A stretch of 64,000 bases of DNA, from positions 170,455,363-170,519,362 of the forward strand of contig CM077116.1 of assembly GCA_039619475.1 (NCBI GenBank), in the 5' to 3' direction. The notes below the pieces were generated by a model. That model worked only from the letters and a program-made list of their open reading frames with translations. It made no database searches and was not told where the DNA came from. How positions within the stretch are numbered: position 1 is the first letter of the stretch; every line of letters starts with the position of its first letter. The translations under genes and the position numbers were made by a program. This DNA is from Icerya purchasi. Lineage: Eukaryota > Arthropoda > Insecta > Hemiptera > Monophlebidae. This document shows positions 1 to 12,234 of this stretch, one piece after another.

Positions 1-782
1 CAGACTCAATGGAAATTATTTCGAGGGGAACAAAAATTTTAACCGCTGTTTTTTGTTTTTTAAAGAAAGCAAAAAGTATGTTTTTCACGGGAGAATGCGA
101 ACGATGAAATTACGTAAAATAGATAAAAAACCCGTTAAAGAAAAAATGCAGAGAGCTTGATGCTAGCAAAAAAGTATAATTTCGACTTCTACAACACAAA
201 TTTGGACAATAAAAACGATTCTGCGACTGTGTAAAGAAATATTCGAAGATAGTCTCCACGACAGCCCAGTGTATACCCTATCACACATTTCAGTGTTAAG
301 TATCCAAAAAACTGTGAACTCTGAAGTAGTGTTGCGAAATTTGGTTTCTAATTCGTTCACAGCTATCTCTTCATGAATGGGCTATATGTCTTAGTCTTGC
401 GATAGCATCCAGCGCTGAGATGCCGAGAATCACTGTACATATTCCAGCAAACTGGATAACGAGGCCGCTGTAATTTCAACTGCAATAATACCGACCAATC
501 AACCGAAAATTTCTTTTATGCACTTCGTGAGTGCGTGCGAACGGTACTACTTGCAAAGCGCTACAAATGTATGAAATATTTATTCGTAATCGTTAATTTC
601 GTATTTTTATTAATTCTCGGAATTTGTCAAAAATTGAAGAAGACAAAAGAAAATTCGGTTTGTACATGTGTGTGTGTGTGTGTGTGGTGTACGATGTTAT
701 TTCCTGGAAAAGTTATCATGTTTATTCAGTTCTGATATTTTAAAATTTTGATAATAAACATGAATCTTTTCTAATGGATCAG
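1..782. other. Intron sequence of gene 1, no feature recognised
   Basis: Lies upstream of the phase-1 acceptor at 781-782. No exon with PICLP or GWG is present, so the preceding exon is outside the window. Only a short GT run at 667-686 stands out. Confidence 0.6.
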
Positions 783-928
783 GTGCTCCATCTTCAAATT
801 TGCTGTTGGAAGCGCAAGTACCGGTAGTGGATAATCCCAAATGCAAACAAAATTACATCAATGAAAGAAATGCGATCATTGACGAGAGAGTTCTGTGTGC
901 CGGAGATGGTACAAAAGATTCTTGCCAG
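783..928 (+). CDS. Gene 1, penultimate coding exon
   Basis: The acceptor AG is at 781-782 and the donor GT at 929-930. The first two bases complete a codon begun in an upstream exon (phase 1 intron), and 48 full codons follow. The peptide runs [15 protein letters not shown], then [14 protein letters not shown] and DGTKDSCQ. This is the 155-192 region of an S1 protease, including Cys168, Cys182 and Cys191. It aligns residue for residue with the gene 2 exon at 57163-57311, including the position of both splice sites. Confidence 0.9.
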
Positions 929-3900
929 GTAATTTTATCAAAAGCATATGAAATACTTATGTGTACACATTTATAATGTTAATGCTGAGTCTTCAGCAAC
1001 CGCGAAAAATCGTTCAGGTGAGGTTATAGTGTATTTATTATTTACTGTTCAATATCTTATAGCAAGAATATGATTATCCGAAAGGATAGCATTATCCAAG
1101 AATTTGTCCACTAATCGTGCAACTATATATCGAACAACGTAAATATCGAATTTTCAACTACATTTTCACGCTCACTAATTCATACGAGTGATTTGATTTT
1201 ATTTACTTTCGAGCGTGTTTAGTTTCCATTTCAGCTTATTCGCGATTTGTAATATCCATTTACTTGAAATGTAATATCTAAAAAAAAGAAAGTAGGTAAT
1301 AAATTGCACACTTGAAACGGATAGCGAATAACAGAATTTTTTATTCATTTTTTTAAATCGAAAATATTTCAAAAGCAAACAGAGAGAACATGTAAACTAA
1401 TTAACAGCGACAAGAAACGTTAGAAAATTAAAATATGAAAGAAATAGAAAATGCCCATAGTGAAGAAAAATTCTAAAAAGGAATTTCAAGTTCTCCCACT
1501 TCCAATAATAATCTACCAGTTCCGATTTAGAAACACTTCGAAATGTCCAAAAAAAAACGGATGGTGATACGTCTACGGAATTATTAAATTCATATTCCGC
1601 AACAATAAAAAAGAACAAAAACAAAAAGAGTATTTGAAGCATACTATAAATCATATATATCCATATAAATAAAATAAATAACTCAGTGTAACAAACAAAA
1701 ATTATAATAAATTAAAACAAGTACTCAATTTAAGGAAACCTTTTCGGACATAGCCCATCATCAACTATACAGAGTATGCTGAATTAAAACTAAAAATTAT
1801 TAGTTTTAATTCAGTTTATATTGTTAACTGATATGCTCGAATACGTTTATAAAATATGGTGTATTTATTTCAACGTGTGGTCGCCCAGTGGTCGAAATTT
1901 GACCGTAATTTACATATTATATTTATCCTCGAGGGACAAATCTACGAATGGATAACACCGATGATTCAGTGTCTTAATTAAATTAATACCTAAGCACTAA
2001 CTCCAATCATGTATTAAACGAAAAAGGAATTCGTGTGTGGAAAGGGAACGAAGAAAAAAAGAAAGTGTAGTACTCTATGAGTATGGCACAATCAGCCTTA
2101 TGTCGCATATTCTAAAAATATTCCTTAAGGTCATTCATTATCGAATATAAACCAGGTGCGAGGAGAACTCAGGTGCAAACCAGTTTGGATCTAGAGGTGG
2201 CTATGGCACACGTGAAGCAATTTGCTCGCTGAATATATTAGCCCAAAGATGTTGTGATGTCAACCATAAATTGTATTGTTGCTTTATCGATTATCGGAAA
2301 GCGTTTGATTGCGTCAATCATGGAAAGTTAATGCAGATCTTGGAAGACATTGGTATTAATCGCAAGATACGAAGAATAATTGGTACACTCTACTAGGGAC
2401 AATCAGCAACTGTTCGGAATGAAGGAGAAAATTATAGAGAAATACCGATAAAAAAAGGAGTGCGCCAGGGATGCACTTTGTCCCCATTGCTTTTCAATGT
2501 ACATTCTGAAGCTATTTTCAAAGAAGCTCTCGCAAAATAAGACGGTATTGAAGTTGGAACAGAACGTGTCTCTGATATTCGATAGGCAGATGATACTGTT
2601 TTGATCTTGGATAACATAGAGAAACTTCGAAATATGATAAACCGAGTAGTAAGGGTTAGCAGCTCGTATGGTCTAGAAATGAACAGAGACAAAACAAAAT
2701 GGGTAGCTGTACATAGAAATTCGGATAAAAATACCCTTGCTAAAAAGATGTTGTTCGTTAAAAGCCAGACTTTTCAACGCGTTTCAAAATGAAATACCTT
2801 GGTACCTGGTTCCATGAAGAAACTGAACAGAAGTACGCGCAATAATAGAGAGAGCAAGAAAGGTATTTCTGAATATGAAAAATCTAATGTCCAGGAATGA
2901 TCTAAACCTCCAGTTACGTCTACGTCTCGTACAATGTTATATCTGGTCAGTATTACTCTATGGTAAATTGGACATTTACGCAGACACTTGAACAAGAAAA
3001 TAGTAGCCTTCGAAATGTACGTGTATCGTCGCATGCTTAAAATATCCTATTGGGATCATATTACAAATGCAGAAGTATTAAACCGCATTTCAAATAAAGC
3101 CGAGCTGCTGCGCACAATTCGGGAAAGGAAGCTCAAATACTTTGGACATGTGTACAGACGACAAGGAAAGTACCCCATTTAATTCAGACCGTATTAAACG
3201 GTCAAAATTAAAAGTAAAAGAAAACCTGGCGGCAGAAGGAAAATGTCCTGGACGGGTGATTTAAGAAAATGGTACGGATGCTCCAAAACAGAACTACAGC
3301 AGGCCGCAACATCAAATCCAGTAATAGCCAAGATGATCACCAAACTTCGAACGGAGATGGTGTAAAGAAGAAGAAGAAGTAGTACCCTATTTATATACAA
3401 AATCATTTAAGGCGAAAAAACATTTACATTGAACAATGCTATTCAGTTTTAAGTATCGAAAAAAGAAATATAAGAAAAGGGTTTTCTTAATGAATGGTGG
3501 AAATTAAGTATAACAACATTTTACATGGCCAGGTAATTTACAGCAAAATTGCATGATTTAAAATAGCGAATGTAACGGAAAAAACTTAGCAAAAACAAAA
3601 TAATTTACAATGTGCATCAAGCACACGTTAATCTATTTTTAATTACTTTAACCTAAAGAAAACAAACAATTAAAAATCACATTAAATCGATTGAGTCACA
3701 TTTACACAATATTCAATCATACTACGGAATGTAGCACTCACATTTTGCAATACTAAAATTTACGCAAAATATCATTGGAAATAAGTCACTTTGAACACAT
3801 TCACAAATAATAATTCGCTTAAGAAATAATTCAATTAAATTTCACGCTAAACCTATTTAACTGAATATATAACACAGCTGAAAAAGACGTGCTTGTATAT

Positions 3901-6900
3901 TGGAGCACGTCCCTCAATATAGCACAAACCAATAGTGTGCGAGTATTGGGTCACGTGAAACACAGTAGCTGCTTTTTAGTTTTTTGCCGTAAGCTGTTGT
4001 TTGGTTTTTTCGTTTGTTGTTGTAATACACGTAAATCACAGCGAATGGAGCCGGTTTTACCCGAGAAAATGTATACACATGAGTTTTAAACATTTGCTCG
4101 CAAATATATATTTGTGGGAACAAATACGATCTTCCGTTAAGGTTCGGATAATCACGATATTTTTATCCATTGAGGAAGCAAAAAAAAAAAAAAAACCGAA
4201 TAAGATTTGTACTAACGATTTTTGATGATGCTGACCGAGAGAAAGGAACTGGCCATAATATTCTCATTAGTGTGCCGTTGGGCTTCGTACCATTATGGAA
4301 AGCTTAACTTGACAATCCATGATACCTTATCAAGGATATCCACGGAATTTAATTTACTTTAACCCACTGAGGAAATTGATTAGTTTCAACTATTTCACCT
4401 GCATAAGTAGTAAACAAGGCGGTTATCAGCAATCGTGCGCAGCTATAGAAAATACTTTTTTTGTGAGTTCTTCAGTTTCCCGTTCTGTACGAAGAAAATT
4501 GTCGAAAGTGTTTCTCTTTCACTTAATTTAAAGTTAAATTTTACTCATAATGTTTTTATAGCTGAATAGATTTCGTAAATCAAAGATTTCTCGGTCTGTA
4601 AATTTAATTTACTCGCCTAAGTATTGCGTCATGTTCATCAAGTTTGGGTAAAATCTTACTTTTAATATGCAAAAATAAAACTATTCTCCCCGAAAGAGTT
4701 TTATGCTTCGATGACTATTCCTAGAATTAAGTTAACGTACTTGTCACCGATGTCAGAGCATTACCATTCCGAAACCAATAAGTACTATTTGAATAGTTCT
4801 ATTTTTTTCTAGTGAAATCCATTGTTTGGTACGATGAGTCGTCAATAAATTAATTCCTTGCAATTCGGTGCTTTTTTAACAGGCATATTATTTCTCAGCC
4901 ATCTTATTACATTTCGCAACTATGTCATCACTAGTGATGGTCCGTTCAGCAGTTAACTGTTCTTAAAGAACAGGTTTTAAAAAAAAGCTGGTTTCGTAAA
5001 CAATTGGCAAAAATAATTTTCTCGGTTCCAAGCTGTTTTAACTTTCTGTTCAATCAGAAGAAAAAAACTACAGCATTGAGGCAGTGATGACAGTAAATTG
5101 AACAAAAAAAACAGTTTTTTCTGTTTCAGTTTTAATAATTTTCGTTGCAGCGGAACAAGCAAAGAGTATGGCTTGAATCGCGCATAGCAGAATGGTAAAT
5201 ATTCATAGTAATGATATGTCCACTGCTACTAGGGATGTTACGAATGTTACATTTTCGATATCAGCGAATGAGAATGCGAATGTTTGGGAAAGTCATTAAA
5301 ACAGATTATTTTATTTAATCATTTTTATTAATAATTACATCAATACGATACAGTACTGATAACTCGAAACATAGAAAAGATCTATATACTCTATAGAATC
5401 GATATTTTATTATATAGTTTTTTTTTAATAATCAAATTTTAAAAGTGGCAAATTATATTTTATAAATATGTAGTAATCTAGATGCCTTTTCTCCCATGAG
5501 GCGATTTCAGAATGGCAAGGACGACTGCGCTAAATAATTGCTCACTCGGAACGCTGACTGGAGGAGCGCTGGGATACTTGCGAGCAAGATCTGACAATTT
5601 GTCGTATTTAAATTTAGTTTTCCACCAGTCCAGAGGGTTTTCATCGAGGGAGGCTCGTTTTTCTTTCAGATGATATACCTTCAGTTGTGCTTTAATTTCA
5701 TGTTCTTGTGTGTCTCTACTACCCCTCAGATTCTAAATCGGAGCCTTCGCTTGAACACTCCAGAATTCCGGCTAGATTGCTAATGAGACTTTTAGCAGAA
5801 TAATCAGAACTTGTTGAAGGCTCATTGATATTATGTATTGATTCCCTCGGCCGTTTAGTACCAGACGTTGAAGTTGAAGAATTTCGATTAGACAGTTTTA
5901 ATGCGAGTGCAACAACGTCAGCATTTACTCTGTCCTTTACAATATCATTAAAGAATGAAAGACCTAACCAGAAACCACAAATTACACTAGAGCTGCCGTA
6001 CTATCTGTTTAAAGAGCTGCTTAAAAAACAGTTAATATTACAGAATTGGGAGTGAGAAGTTAAAGGAGTTGGAAACTGATAAGAAGTGTTGTTCTTTAGA
6101 ATGAACCGGAACAGTAAGAACAACTCTTTGAAAAGAACTGTTTCGGCCATCACTAGTCATCACTCACCTCCTTGTAGTTTTTGTTTTTTTTTCTTATTAA
6201 AGTGTTCTGTTCTTTATTAAAAAGTGACAATTGTCGTGATTTTCGAAAGCTTGCATCGGTCGATATACGGCTCATATACATAGCTGGTATATTTAGTTAT
6301 GCGGTGACGTTTCAAATCGTATTTCTTAAAACAGCGATGTTATCCGGACAAACTAAGCAACTGCCCATTTTCTCCGATATCATTGAAAAACATTAAAAGT
6401 GCATTTTTGTTTAAACTTTTTGTATTCACAGTGTTTACGTTGTACGAAATAAACGCAATGAATTAACGAACATTTTATTTTAACAAAAACCAAACGACTT
6501 TTTTATAAATCAATCAACAAATATTTTTCTTTTAACGTAAACCAAAACATTGTCGTTTTTTTTTTTTTATTATAATCTGAAATAAAGTAACTAATAGCAG
6601 GGGCAACCGGCTGAGACGGAAAGGACAGGATATAGCACAATAAGGAGCAGGGGATAGCACTTTAGAAAGAGAAAATAAAGAGAAGAACGTTCTGCAGAAA
6701 GAACAGAACACTCAAAGAAAATGTAATTAGCATCACAGACAACTGTTTCATTAGAATGAAGAGAACAATAAAGGGAGAGGAATCCAAAGAAAGACGATAG
6801 CGAGAAGAGGGCAATAACGTGTGATTAAAGTGTGGGCAAATAATGGAGACAATAACAAAACGCGGAAGAAAAGGGAACTGTGAGAACCGAGGATTAGAAG

Positions 6901-8801
6901 GAAGGTTAAATTGAGAAAAGGAACGATTGTCCGACCAAAATTTAAGTTGAAATTTCTTACTTAAGGATAAAATAAATTAGTACTTGGGATTTTTTGAAAG
7001 TAAAAGCAGAAACAAACAGTAACCTGAGCTAAAGCGCCCGCCACTTCGTTACCTTGATTGTCCCCGGGAACCCGCAGCAAAGCAACGTGAATGGGGTGAT
7101 GAAAGAAAAGATTGTGAGTGAGAGATCGCATACGAAGAATGGCGAGTGAAGCCTGAAGAGCACTCATGTTGTCGGAAATTATCAGATAGTCGTAGAAGTT
7201 ACGATTAGGGGGAATATAAATAATCGCACGTGGGATAGCCATCAACTAGGCTGTAAAAATAGAACAGAAAGGTGGAAGACGAAAGGATTTGGAAAACTTA
7301 AAATCGGGAAGAACGAAGGAAGCTTCGACATTATCAGGTCCCTTAGAACCATCAGTGAAGATGAGTACATGAGAAGGAAAAAGGCAACTGATAGGACTGT
7401 GAAATTCCTGTTTAATAACCGCCAATGTTGGTTAATACACATTCGTCAACTTAATGCGATAGGTTTTTGTAATGCTGCTAAGAAAGTTACGATATTAACG
7501 GAAAACACTCAACTAGAAATATTTGATCATAAAATAATCTCGGGGCAATTGATACTCGTTAATAGTGAGAAGGGTTAGACAATCGGTAAGCAGGGATTTT
7601 TTATTTTAATTTTATGGAATTCTTCTTCGAAGTCACATATCAAGTTATCCAAAAGATCCCAGAAAAGTATTACAATTAAACACGTAACGTAATTACAATC
7701 ATATATCATCTTATATGTGTGAATGTATCATTTTCTTATATTAGATGCATGTTGTATGCTAATATGAAAGTACTCGACTTCCTTCTTTCTTTCTCTTTTT
7801 ATTCCATCGCTCTTCCTTTTTATTTTCAACAATACATTCTGTTTTCCACCGGTCTTCGCAGAACTTTTAATAGAGCAATATGTAGCATCGATGACAGTAA
7901 ACCTGCATCCGTTGGCATTGAAGAAAAGAAAACGGTATTGATATTACCTGGCATCCCGGCTGGTCCAAAAACCACCCCAAATTAGTGTCAAATTCCTTTC
8001 GTACAACTGACATGTAAATATTATTGCATCTTTATTATTAGCGGCTCGTTATATTTTTGATCTTTAATCATATTTAGGGACACTGTAGTGCAATAGAGTA
8101 ATTATAAAAATATGGAAAAAAATATTATATACGTGAACATTTTTTTTTGTTTTTTCGTATTTTGATCGTTATTTTGCAACTAACAATATATTAGTAAAAT
8201 ATTTAAGATAGCGAACTTTTTAAACTTTTTTTTCACTCGTAGGTTTTAATTTGCCTACTTTCCTGTCGGGGATAAGGAACAGACGGAAAAAGAAATTTTA
8301 TTTAGGTAACTTTTCCCGTTTTTAACTAATTAAAAACTTAGAAACACGTGGTTACAAGTTATCCTAAAAAATTTTCTAAATACCATGGTTCATATTTACC
8401 ACTTCTAATAGCCAAAAGTTCAAAAACATTCATTGTTTAATGCAGTTCCGCTATAAGATATTCTTAATTTCGAATAATTTATCATTTACGAATTTAACGT
8501 TGATTATTGGGAGTGTGCATTAATCCGTTAACGAATTATCGTTAAAGCGCCAGCTTTTTCGTGTAAAAAGTCGCGAAAATTTTCTCGCAAATGTTATCGC
8601 CTGCGGCAAATTTAATAATAATTTGGGATAATCTTATGCATTTAGGGAGATTCTGGAGGACCGTTAATTCAACCGAACGGAACGACGTATTATTTGATTG
8701 GAGTCGTTTCGTACGGAATACGATGTGCCGAAGCCAACTTTCCGGGTGTTTATACGAGAATAACGCAATTTTTGGACTGGATCGAACAGAACACACAGTG
8801 A
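783..8801 (+). CDS. Trypsin-like serine protease, 3' part (gene 1; two coding exons in window)
   Basis: Secreted chymotrypsin-fold (S1) endopeptidase, C-terminal half only; earlier exons lie upstream of the window. Exon 783-928 joins exon 8646-8801 in phase 0, giving ...KDSCQ|GDSGGPL.... The joined product has the nucleophile Ser195 in GDSGGP, Asp189 in KDSCQ (predicting cleavage after Arg/Lys), SYG at the 214-216 wall of the S1 pocket, NFPGVYTR around Gly226, and the C-terminal helix FLDWIEQ. The style resembles insect venom-protease and proclotting-enzyme-like proteins. The intron between them is about 7.7 kb and holds three dead transposon pieces. Nothing in the visible part looks broken. 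The His and Asp of the triad would be on unseen exons, so activity cannot be confirmed. Gene 2 downstream is a tandem paralogue with the same intron phases. Confidence 0.88.
929..2159. other. Gene 1 intron, AT-rich, mostly featureless
   Basis: I see only the palindrome at 1778 and the CCTTTTCGGACATAGCCCAT block at 1739, which is shared with 34372. No coding signal. Confidence 0.5.
1778..1814. repeat. Short perfect palindrome
   Basis: CTGAATTAAAACTAA and its inverse TTAGTTTTAATTCAG surround a 6-base loop. It follows the GGAAACCTTTTCGGACATAG block that is also found, changed, at 34372. Confidence 0.8.
2160..3382 (+). pseudogene. Decayed RTE-like LINE, reverse transcriptase and 3' end
   Basis: One frame from 2160 to 2792 reads [45 protein letters not shown] and ADDTVLILD, the RT motifs of a non-LTR element. 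It has in-frame stops near 2393 and 2539, and a TAG where the Tyr of YADD should be. After a frameshift the thumb and tail follow ([49 protein letters not shown]). The 3' end is a short AAG repeat at 3365-3379, like the microsatellite tails of RTE elements. The 5' part (endonuclease) is missing. It lies inside the last intron of gene 1. Confidence 0.85.
3383..4931. other. Gene 1 intron between LINE and hAT
   Basis: AT-rich, with the partial repeat R at 4225 and a poly-A run at 4180-4194. No gene seen. Confidence 0.5.
4225..4325 (+). repeat. Dispersed repeat R, copy a (partial)
   Basis: GACCGAGAGAAAGGAACTGG through GAAAGCTTAACTTGAC. It matches the central and right part of the copy at 28385-28560. 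Confidence 0.55.
4932..6155 (-). mobile_element. Non-autonomous hAT transposon with C-terminal dimerisation domain
   Basis: The ends are inverted: TAGTGATGGTCCG on the left and CGGCCATCACTA on the right. Both are flanked by the perfect 8-bp direct repeat GTCATCAC (4924-4931 and 6156-6163), the hAT signature. The minus strand around 5500-5660 encodes [16 protein letters not shown], then [10 protein letters not shown] and [10 protein letters not shown], the hATC dimerisation region of hAT transposases. Upstream on the minus strand a Ser-rich stretch (near 5740-5900) is offset by a frameshift. At about 1.2 kb it is an internally deleted copy without the DDE core. Confidence 0.85.
5470..5720 (-). 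pseudogene. hAT transposase remnant (hATC dimerisation domain)
   Basis: Minus-strand reading [60 protein letters not shown], the LA.KY.S pattern and the VPSE.LFS core are diagnostic of hAT family dimerisation. The usual SAG after LF is changed. Stops and a frameshift near 5728 separate it from upstream sequence, so no protein is expected. Confidence 0.8.
6555..7400 (-). pseudogene. LINE 3' fragment with RNase H domain (I-like clade)
   Basis: On the minus strand: [14 protein letters not shown] (first Asp), then a stop where the conserved TAEL Glu should be (TAG at 7246-7248), then [15 protein letters not shown] (Asp kept), then [19 protein letters not shown] where WVPGH..I.GNE.AD.LA is usual. 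The last catalytic Asp is Gly. Further downstream, [18 protein letters not shown] (about 6695-6750) is the typical C-terminal Cys/His segment. The poly-T at 6557-6570 is the poly(A) tail read from the other strand. The C-terminal part resembles that of the LINE at 52253-55990, so the two are probably one family. Confidence 0.8.
7401..8645. other. Gene 1 intron, 3' portion
   Basis: The first part (7401-7580) may be more of the LINE on the minus strand, but I cannot read motifs. The rest is AT-rich without signals up to the acceptor. Confidence 0.45.
8646..8801 (+). CDS. Gene 1, terminal coding exon (GDSGGP exon)
   Basis: The acceptor is TTTAG at 8641-8645. The frame starts [12 protein letters not shown] and ends [10 protein letters not shown] before TGA at 8799-8801, giving 51 codons. 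It carries the catalytic serine, the Cys191-Cys220 partner ([10 protein letters not shown]) and GVYTR. Gly193, Asp194 and Ser195 are all intact, so an oxyanion hole is expected. Confidence 0.92.
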   Translation, partial: GDSGGPLIQPNGTTYYLIGVVSYGIRCAEANFPGVYTRITQFLDWIEQNTQ

Positions 8802-8921
8802 AAATCAGTCAACTAACTATTTTTTAATGTGTATTTTTTTTTTTTATTTGACTATTTAATTTCAGCTATTTAAAATCATTATTATTAAGAAATGTTTTTT
8901 TTTTAATTCGTATTTTTTCGT

Positions 8922-8927
8922 AATAAA
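8922..8927 (+). terminator. Polyadenylation signal of gene 1
   Basis: AATAAA lies 120 bp after the TGA, in a T-rich 3' UTR, with further T-rich sequence just downstream. It is the first canonical signal after the stop codon. Confidence 0.6.
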
Positions 8928-9304
8928 TAAATTTTAATTTTTTAAAGTACTACCATTTATTTAATTATTTCAACCGGCCGACAGATAATTCTAACTTTAG
9001 TCAGTTACCAGACACTATAACATATTTTAATCAGTTTATGGTTTTATTTTGCTGCGAATTTATTGTTTTTAATTAACAATAAGCAGAGAAATAGAGATAT
9101 TGGGCCGATGATAAAGTTATGTGCATTTGCGAGTTACGATTTCTTTGAACCAAATTTTTCAAACAGAGCTCAATATTGCGGCTGTAAATGAAATTAAAAT
9201 CTTAATACGAAATTAAACTGTAATTTTTACTTTAAAAATATTAAATGTTATACATTCGTAATATAATAATTGCTTAGTATACAACCTATATCTGTACATC
9301 TAAA

Positions 9305-9362
9305 ATGTGAGAATAGGTTGTCCACCAACCGAATGGTTGAGGATATAATGATGATGATGATA
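9305..9362 (+). repeat. Possible LINE/SINE 3' tail with GAT repeats
   Basis: GAATGGTTGAGGATATAATGATGATGATGATAC looks like the microsatellite-type 3' end seen on RTE-related copies here (46640, 3365). No coding part is attached. Confidence 0.35.
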
Positions 9363-9939
9363 CATTCGTAACAATTGAAAAATGTGTATCGGGCCATTCT
9401 TTAAAAATTTGTATACTTTACCGCAAAAATTGTATACTTTATTCTCATTCGATACTTATCTGCATGGCTATCGGCAATGTACAAAATTCATTAATTTGTA
9501 TAATGTGTAAACTCGCGTTTGCGTAATAACAGAAATATTAAATATCATTTAAAAGTTTTAGCGTTAAATAAGAAATTTAATATCGTGGGTTCATGCAATT
9601 ATAAAAAATTGGTTTGTTTTAAATGCCCTTCAGATCCTAAACGTGCAAACTAAATCAAAAAATAACTTACATTATTCAACTCCTTTTTTCATTATAAAAA
9701 TATTACATTAAATGTGATGAATACACACACACACACGAATATACATATATACATATATATCTTAATACAAAATTCCAAAATTCTTAAAACTAAATAAAAT
9801 GTTCGTTGAATAATAAACGTTTTAAAAATGAAACATTTATAAATTAAAATAATACGGAACATGCGATGATCAATGTTTATGTTCGTTATGCTTACAATTT
9901 AATATTTCTCTTATATATTTTATTTATTGTTTACCTGCC

Positions 9940-10110
9940 ATGTTCACCTTTGTTATTTGATTTATAAATGACTCACTACCACCCCGTTAGAAACTGTTTC
10001 GCCACGAATAATTTTCGATGGTTCTCACTAATCGTCCGATTATTCTTTTCAGCGAATTAGTCACTTTCTGGCGCTTTAAAGCGACATTTTCTAGTTCGTG
10101 ATATGGCGTT
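9940..10110 (+). repeat. Dispersed repeat S, copy a
   Basis: GATTTATAAATGACTCACTA, GAATAATTTTCGATGGTT, GATTATTCTTTTCAGCGAAT, GCGACATTTTCTAGTTC. It aligns over about 160 bp with 45185-45355. Origin unknown. Confidence 0.75.
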
Positions 10111-12132
10111 TCAGCCATAGCAGGGTAGGAAAGGAATGTAACAAAATCAATTTCTTAACCTGCCTTAATGGACACAGAAAAGTTCAAATGGGAATATATC
10201 CATTCAGGTAAAATTTCCAAATGATTACAGGGACAAATAACATGGAAGCCGGGGAATCGAGAAGTGAATTTAAAATTAACAAAGTGTAAACGGGAACGTG
10301 CATTATTATTATTAGGCGGAACGGTTATAATATTAGCAGTTACGGGGAATTCCCGAAGTGTGCACGAGACAATGGCTGGTCGGCATAATGAGAGATCGAG
10401 GGAATCCAGTTTCGGAAGGCGATTATTCGCGTTTCACTGATAATTAGCGGTGGTCCGTGCGAAACGCGTCATCACATCATCTCGGTATAACAATAATAGG
10501 GTAGCTTTATGTAACACGGTAATCATCTGTCTAGTCAGTTATGTGTATCGCGGTAACATTTAAGTATGTCATAGTCAAATTAGTCTGAAAACTAGTCGTC
10601 ACCTACATTTAAATAAAAAATAATAATAATAATAAAATAAAGAAAACCGGGGAAAAAACGAATAAAGTTAAAAAGTCCACAAGTTATTCGACAGTCGAGA
10701 ATTGCGGAAGTTAACCAAGAATAAAACGAAGTCACGGTCGCCGATGATCGGGGAGCCAGCGGAAGCTAGCTGTGGAAGCGCAACGTGTATCGGAGGCGAT
10801 CCAGGAGCGGAATTGTGGAAATCATCGGGGGACTCCGGTGCGGACGAGATCATTCAGGCCAGATTTTATGTTTATTAATTTCGTGTAGTGAAATAATTTG
10901 TATGAATTCGCGTTAGTATGTTTGTATTTTGGACAGCTGTGTGAAATTAGTCTATGTGTGTGGCGTATAATTTATTAATTGTGTTTATTCGTTTTGTGCA
11001 GCTGCATTTCCTTTTCGAGGCGGTTTTACGCTATAAAAAGAAATAATAAAAAACTAGTCACGAAAACGGTATTGTTGTGTGTGGAATAATCTCGGCCGAT
11101 TTTGCTCAAGGCTCAAATTCATGTCTGATCGGTAGTAATAAAATAAAAGAAACGTCCTAGATATCGAATAAAATAAATAGGGATGATAAGCAATCAGCGA
11201 CTTGATAAAAAGAAATAAAAATAGGTATATAATAAGGAACAAATAAAATTTATCATTTGTCACGTATCTTACCATACAGGTATTTGGCGGGATACGAGAT
11301 AAACCACTGACGGGCCTGAAAATAACGGTCATGCACATAAGCTAGCTACACGAAATCAAATAACCTAAGTAAGTACTTCACTAATTGCTCATAAGCGAGT
11401 CCATTTTTAATGGTAAGGCTATATATAATGTTTTGAAAATTAACGTCAAAGAGTACACAACGAAGTATTAGAAGAAAACTTGTCAAATAAATAATTAGTT
11501 TTAAAAATGTGGCTTTCAAATTAAATAATATATTTTTTTTTTTTTTATCATTATAAGGGATCATTCTATGTGACCAATTTATTTCTTTGTATTTTAATAG
11601 TTCAATATAATGTTAATTTTTTTCTACTTTTCTTAATTGTTCGATTAAATAATTCGTCTTTTTAGTATAATGTGATTAGAGATATGTCAAACAGGCGCGT
11701 CTGGGTTTAAATACAATTACAAATTATACTCCGTTATGGGAACGTATGTCCGTTGCCTCTTGTCAGGAGTAATTATTAACCCCTTTGAACAAATTCGTCT
11801 CTTCTTATTCAAAGCGCAGCTTGCGCATCTAACTGCCCTGTATAGTATGGTCCATTCTTCGGCCAAAAGTGAATTCGCAAAATTATGACAAGTCATATTA
11901 TTTAATATGACATAAAACGTTTTTTTTTTATTATAGTTGTACAGAAAATCGGGTTGTTTAATGATTATAAAATAGTAACTTGTAAATTAAGAGAAAAAAA
12001 AAGTTATCCAGAAATCACTGCTGTTCGCGTAAAGAACAGCATGTAGACATGTAATGCTGTTTTATGACGGTGTTTTAATTTTTAGTCGAAGTCTTTGTAA
12101 CGTTCCCCCAACTGCCATTTTTCCGGCAGCAA

Positions 12133-12234
12133 TAAGCTACATAATGGTTTAATGTATATCCAGTAACTCCAGCTAATCTAAAGGCCAATGAGTTATATAA
12201 TGGTTTAATGTATATCCAGCAACTCCAGCTAATC
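12133..12234. repeat. Tandem duplication, two copies of about 50 bp
   Basis: TATAATGGTTTAATGTATAT followed by CCAG.AACTCCAGCTAATC appears twice, 55 bp apart, with two or three differences. Confidence 0.9.

Larger units (their letters stand above)
8928..12132. other. Intergenic, with a GC-richer block at about 10.3-11.3 kb
   Basis: Apart from the GAT tail and repeat S, the block 10320-11340 is richer in CG and contains an LTR-leader-like phrase near 11268 (CATACAGGTATTTGGCGGGA), comparable to 14350. No coding frame is seen. It may be an LTR or other repeat remnant. Confidence 0.4.
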
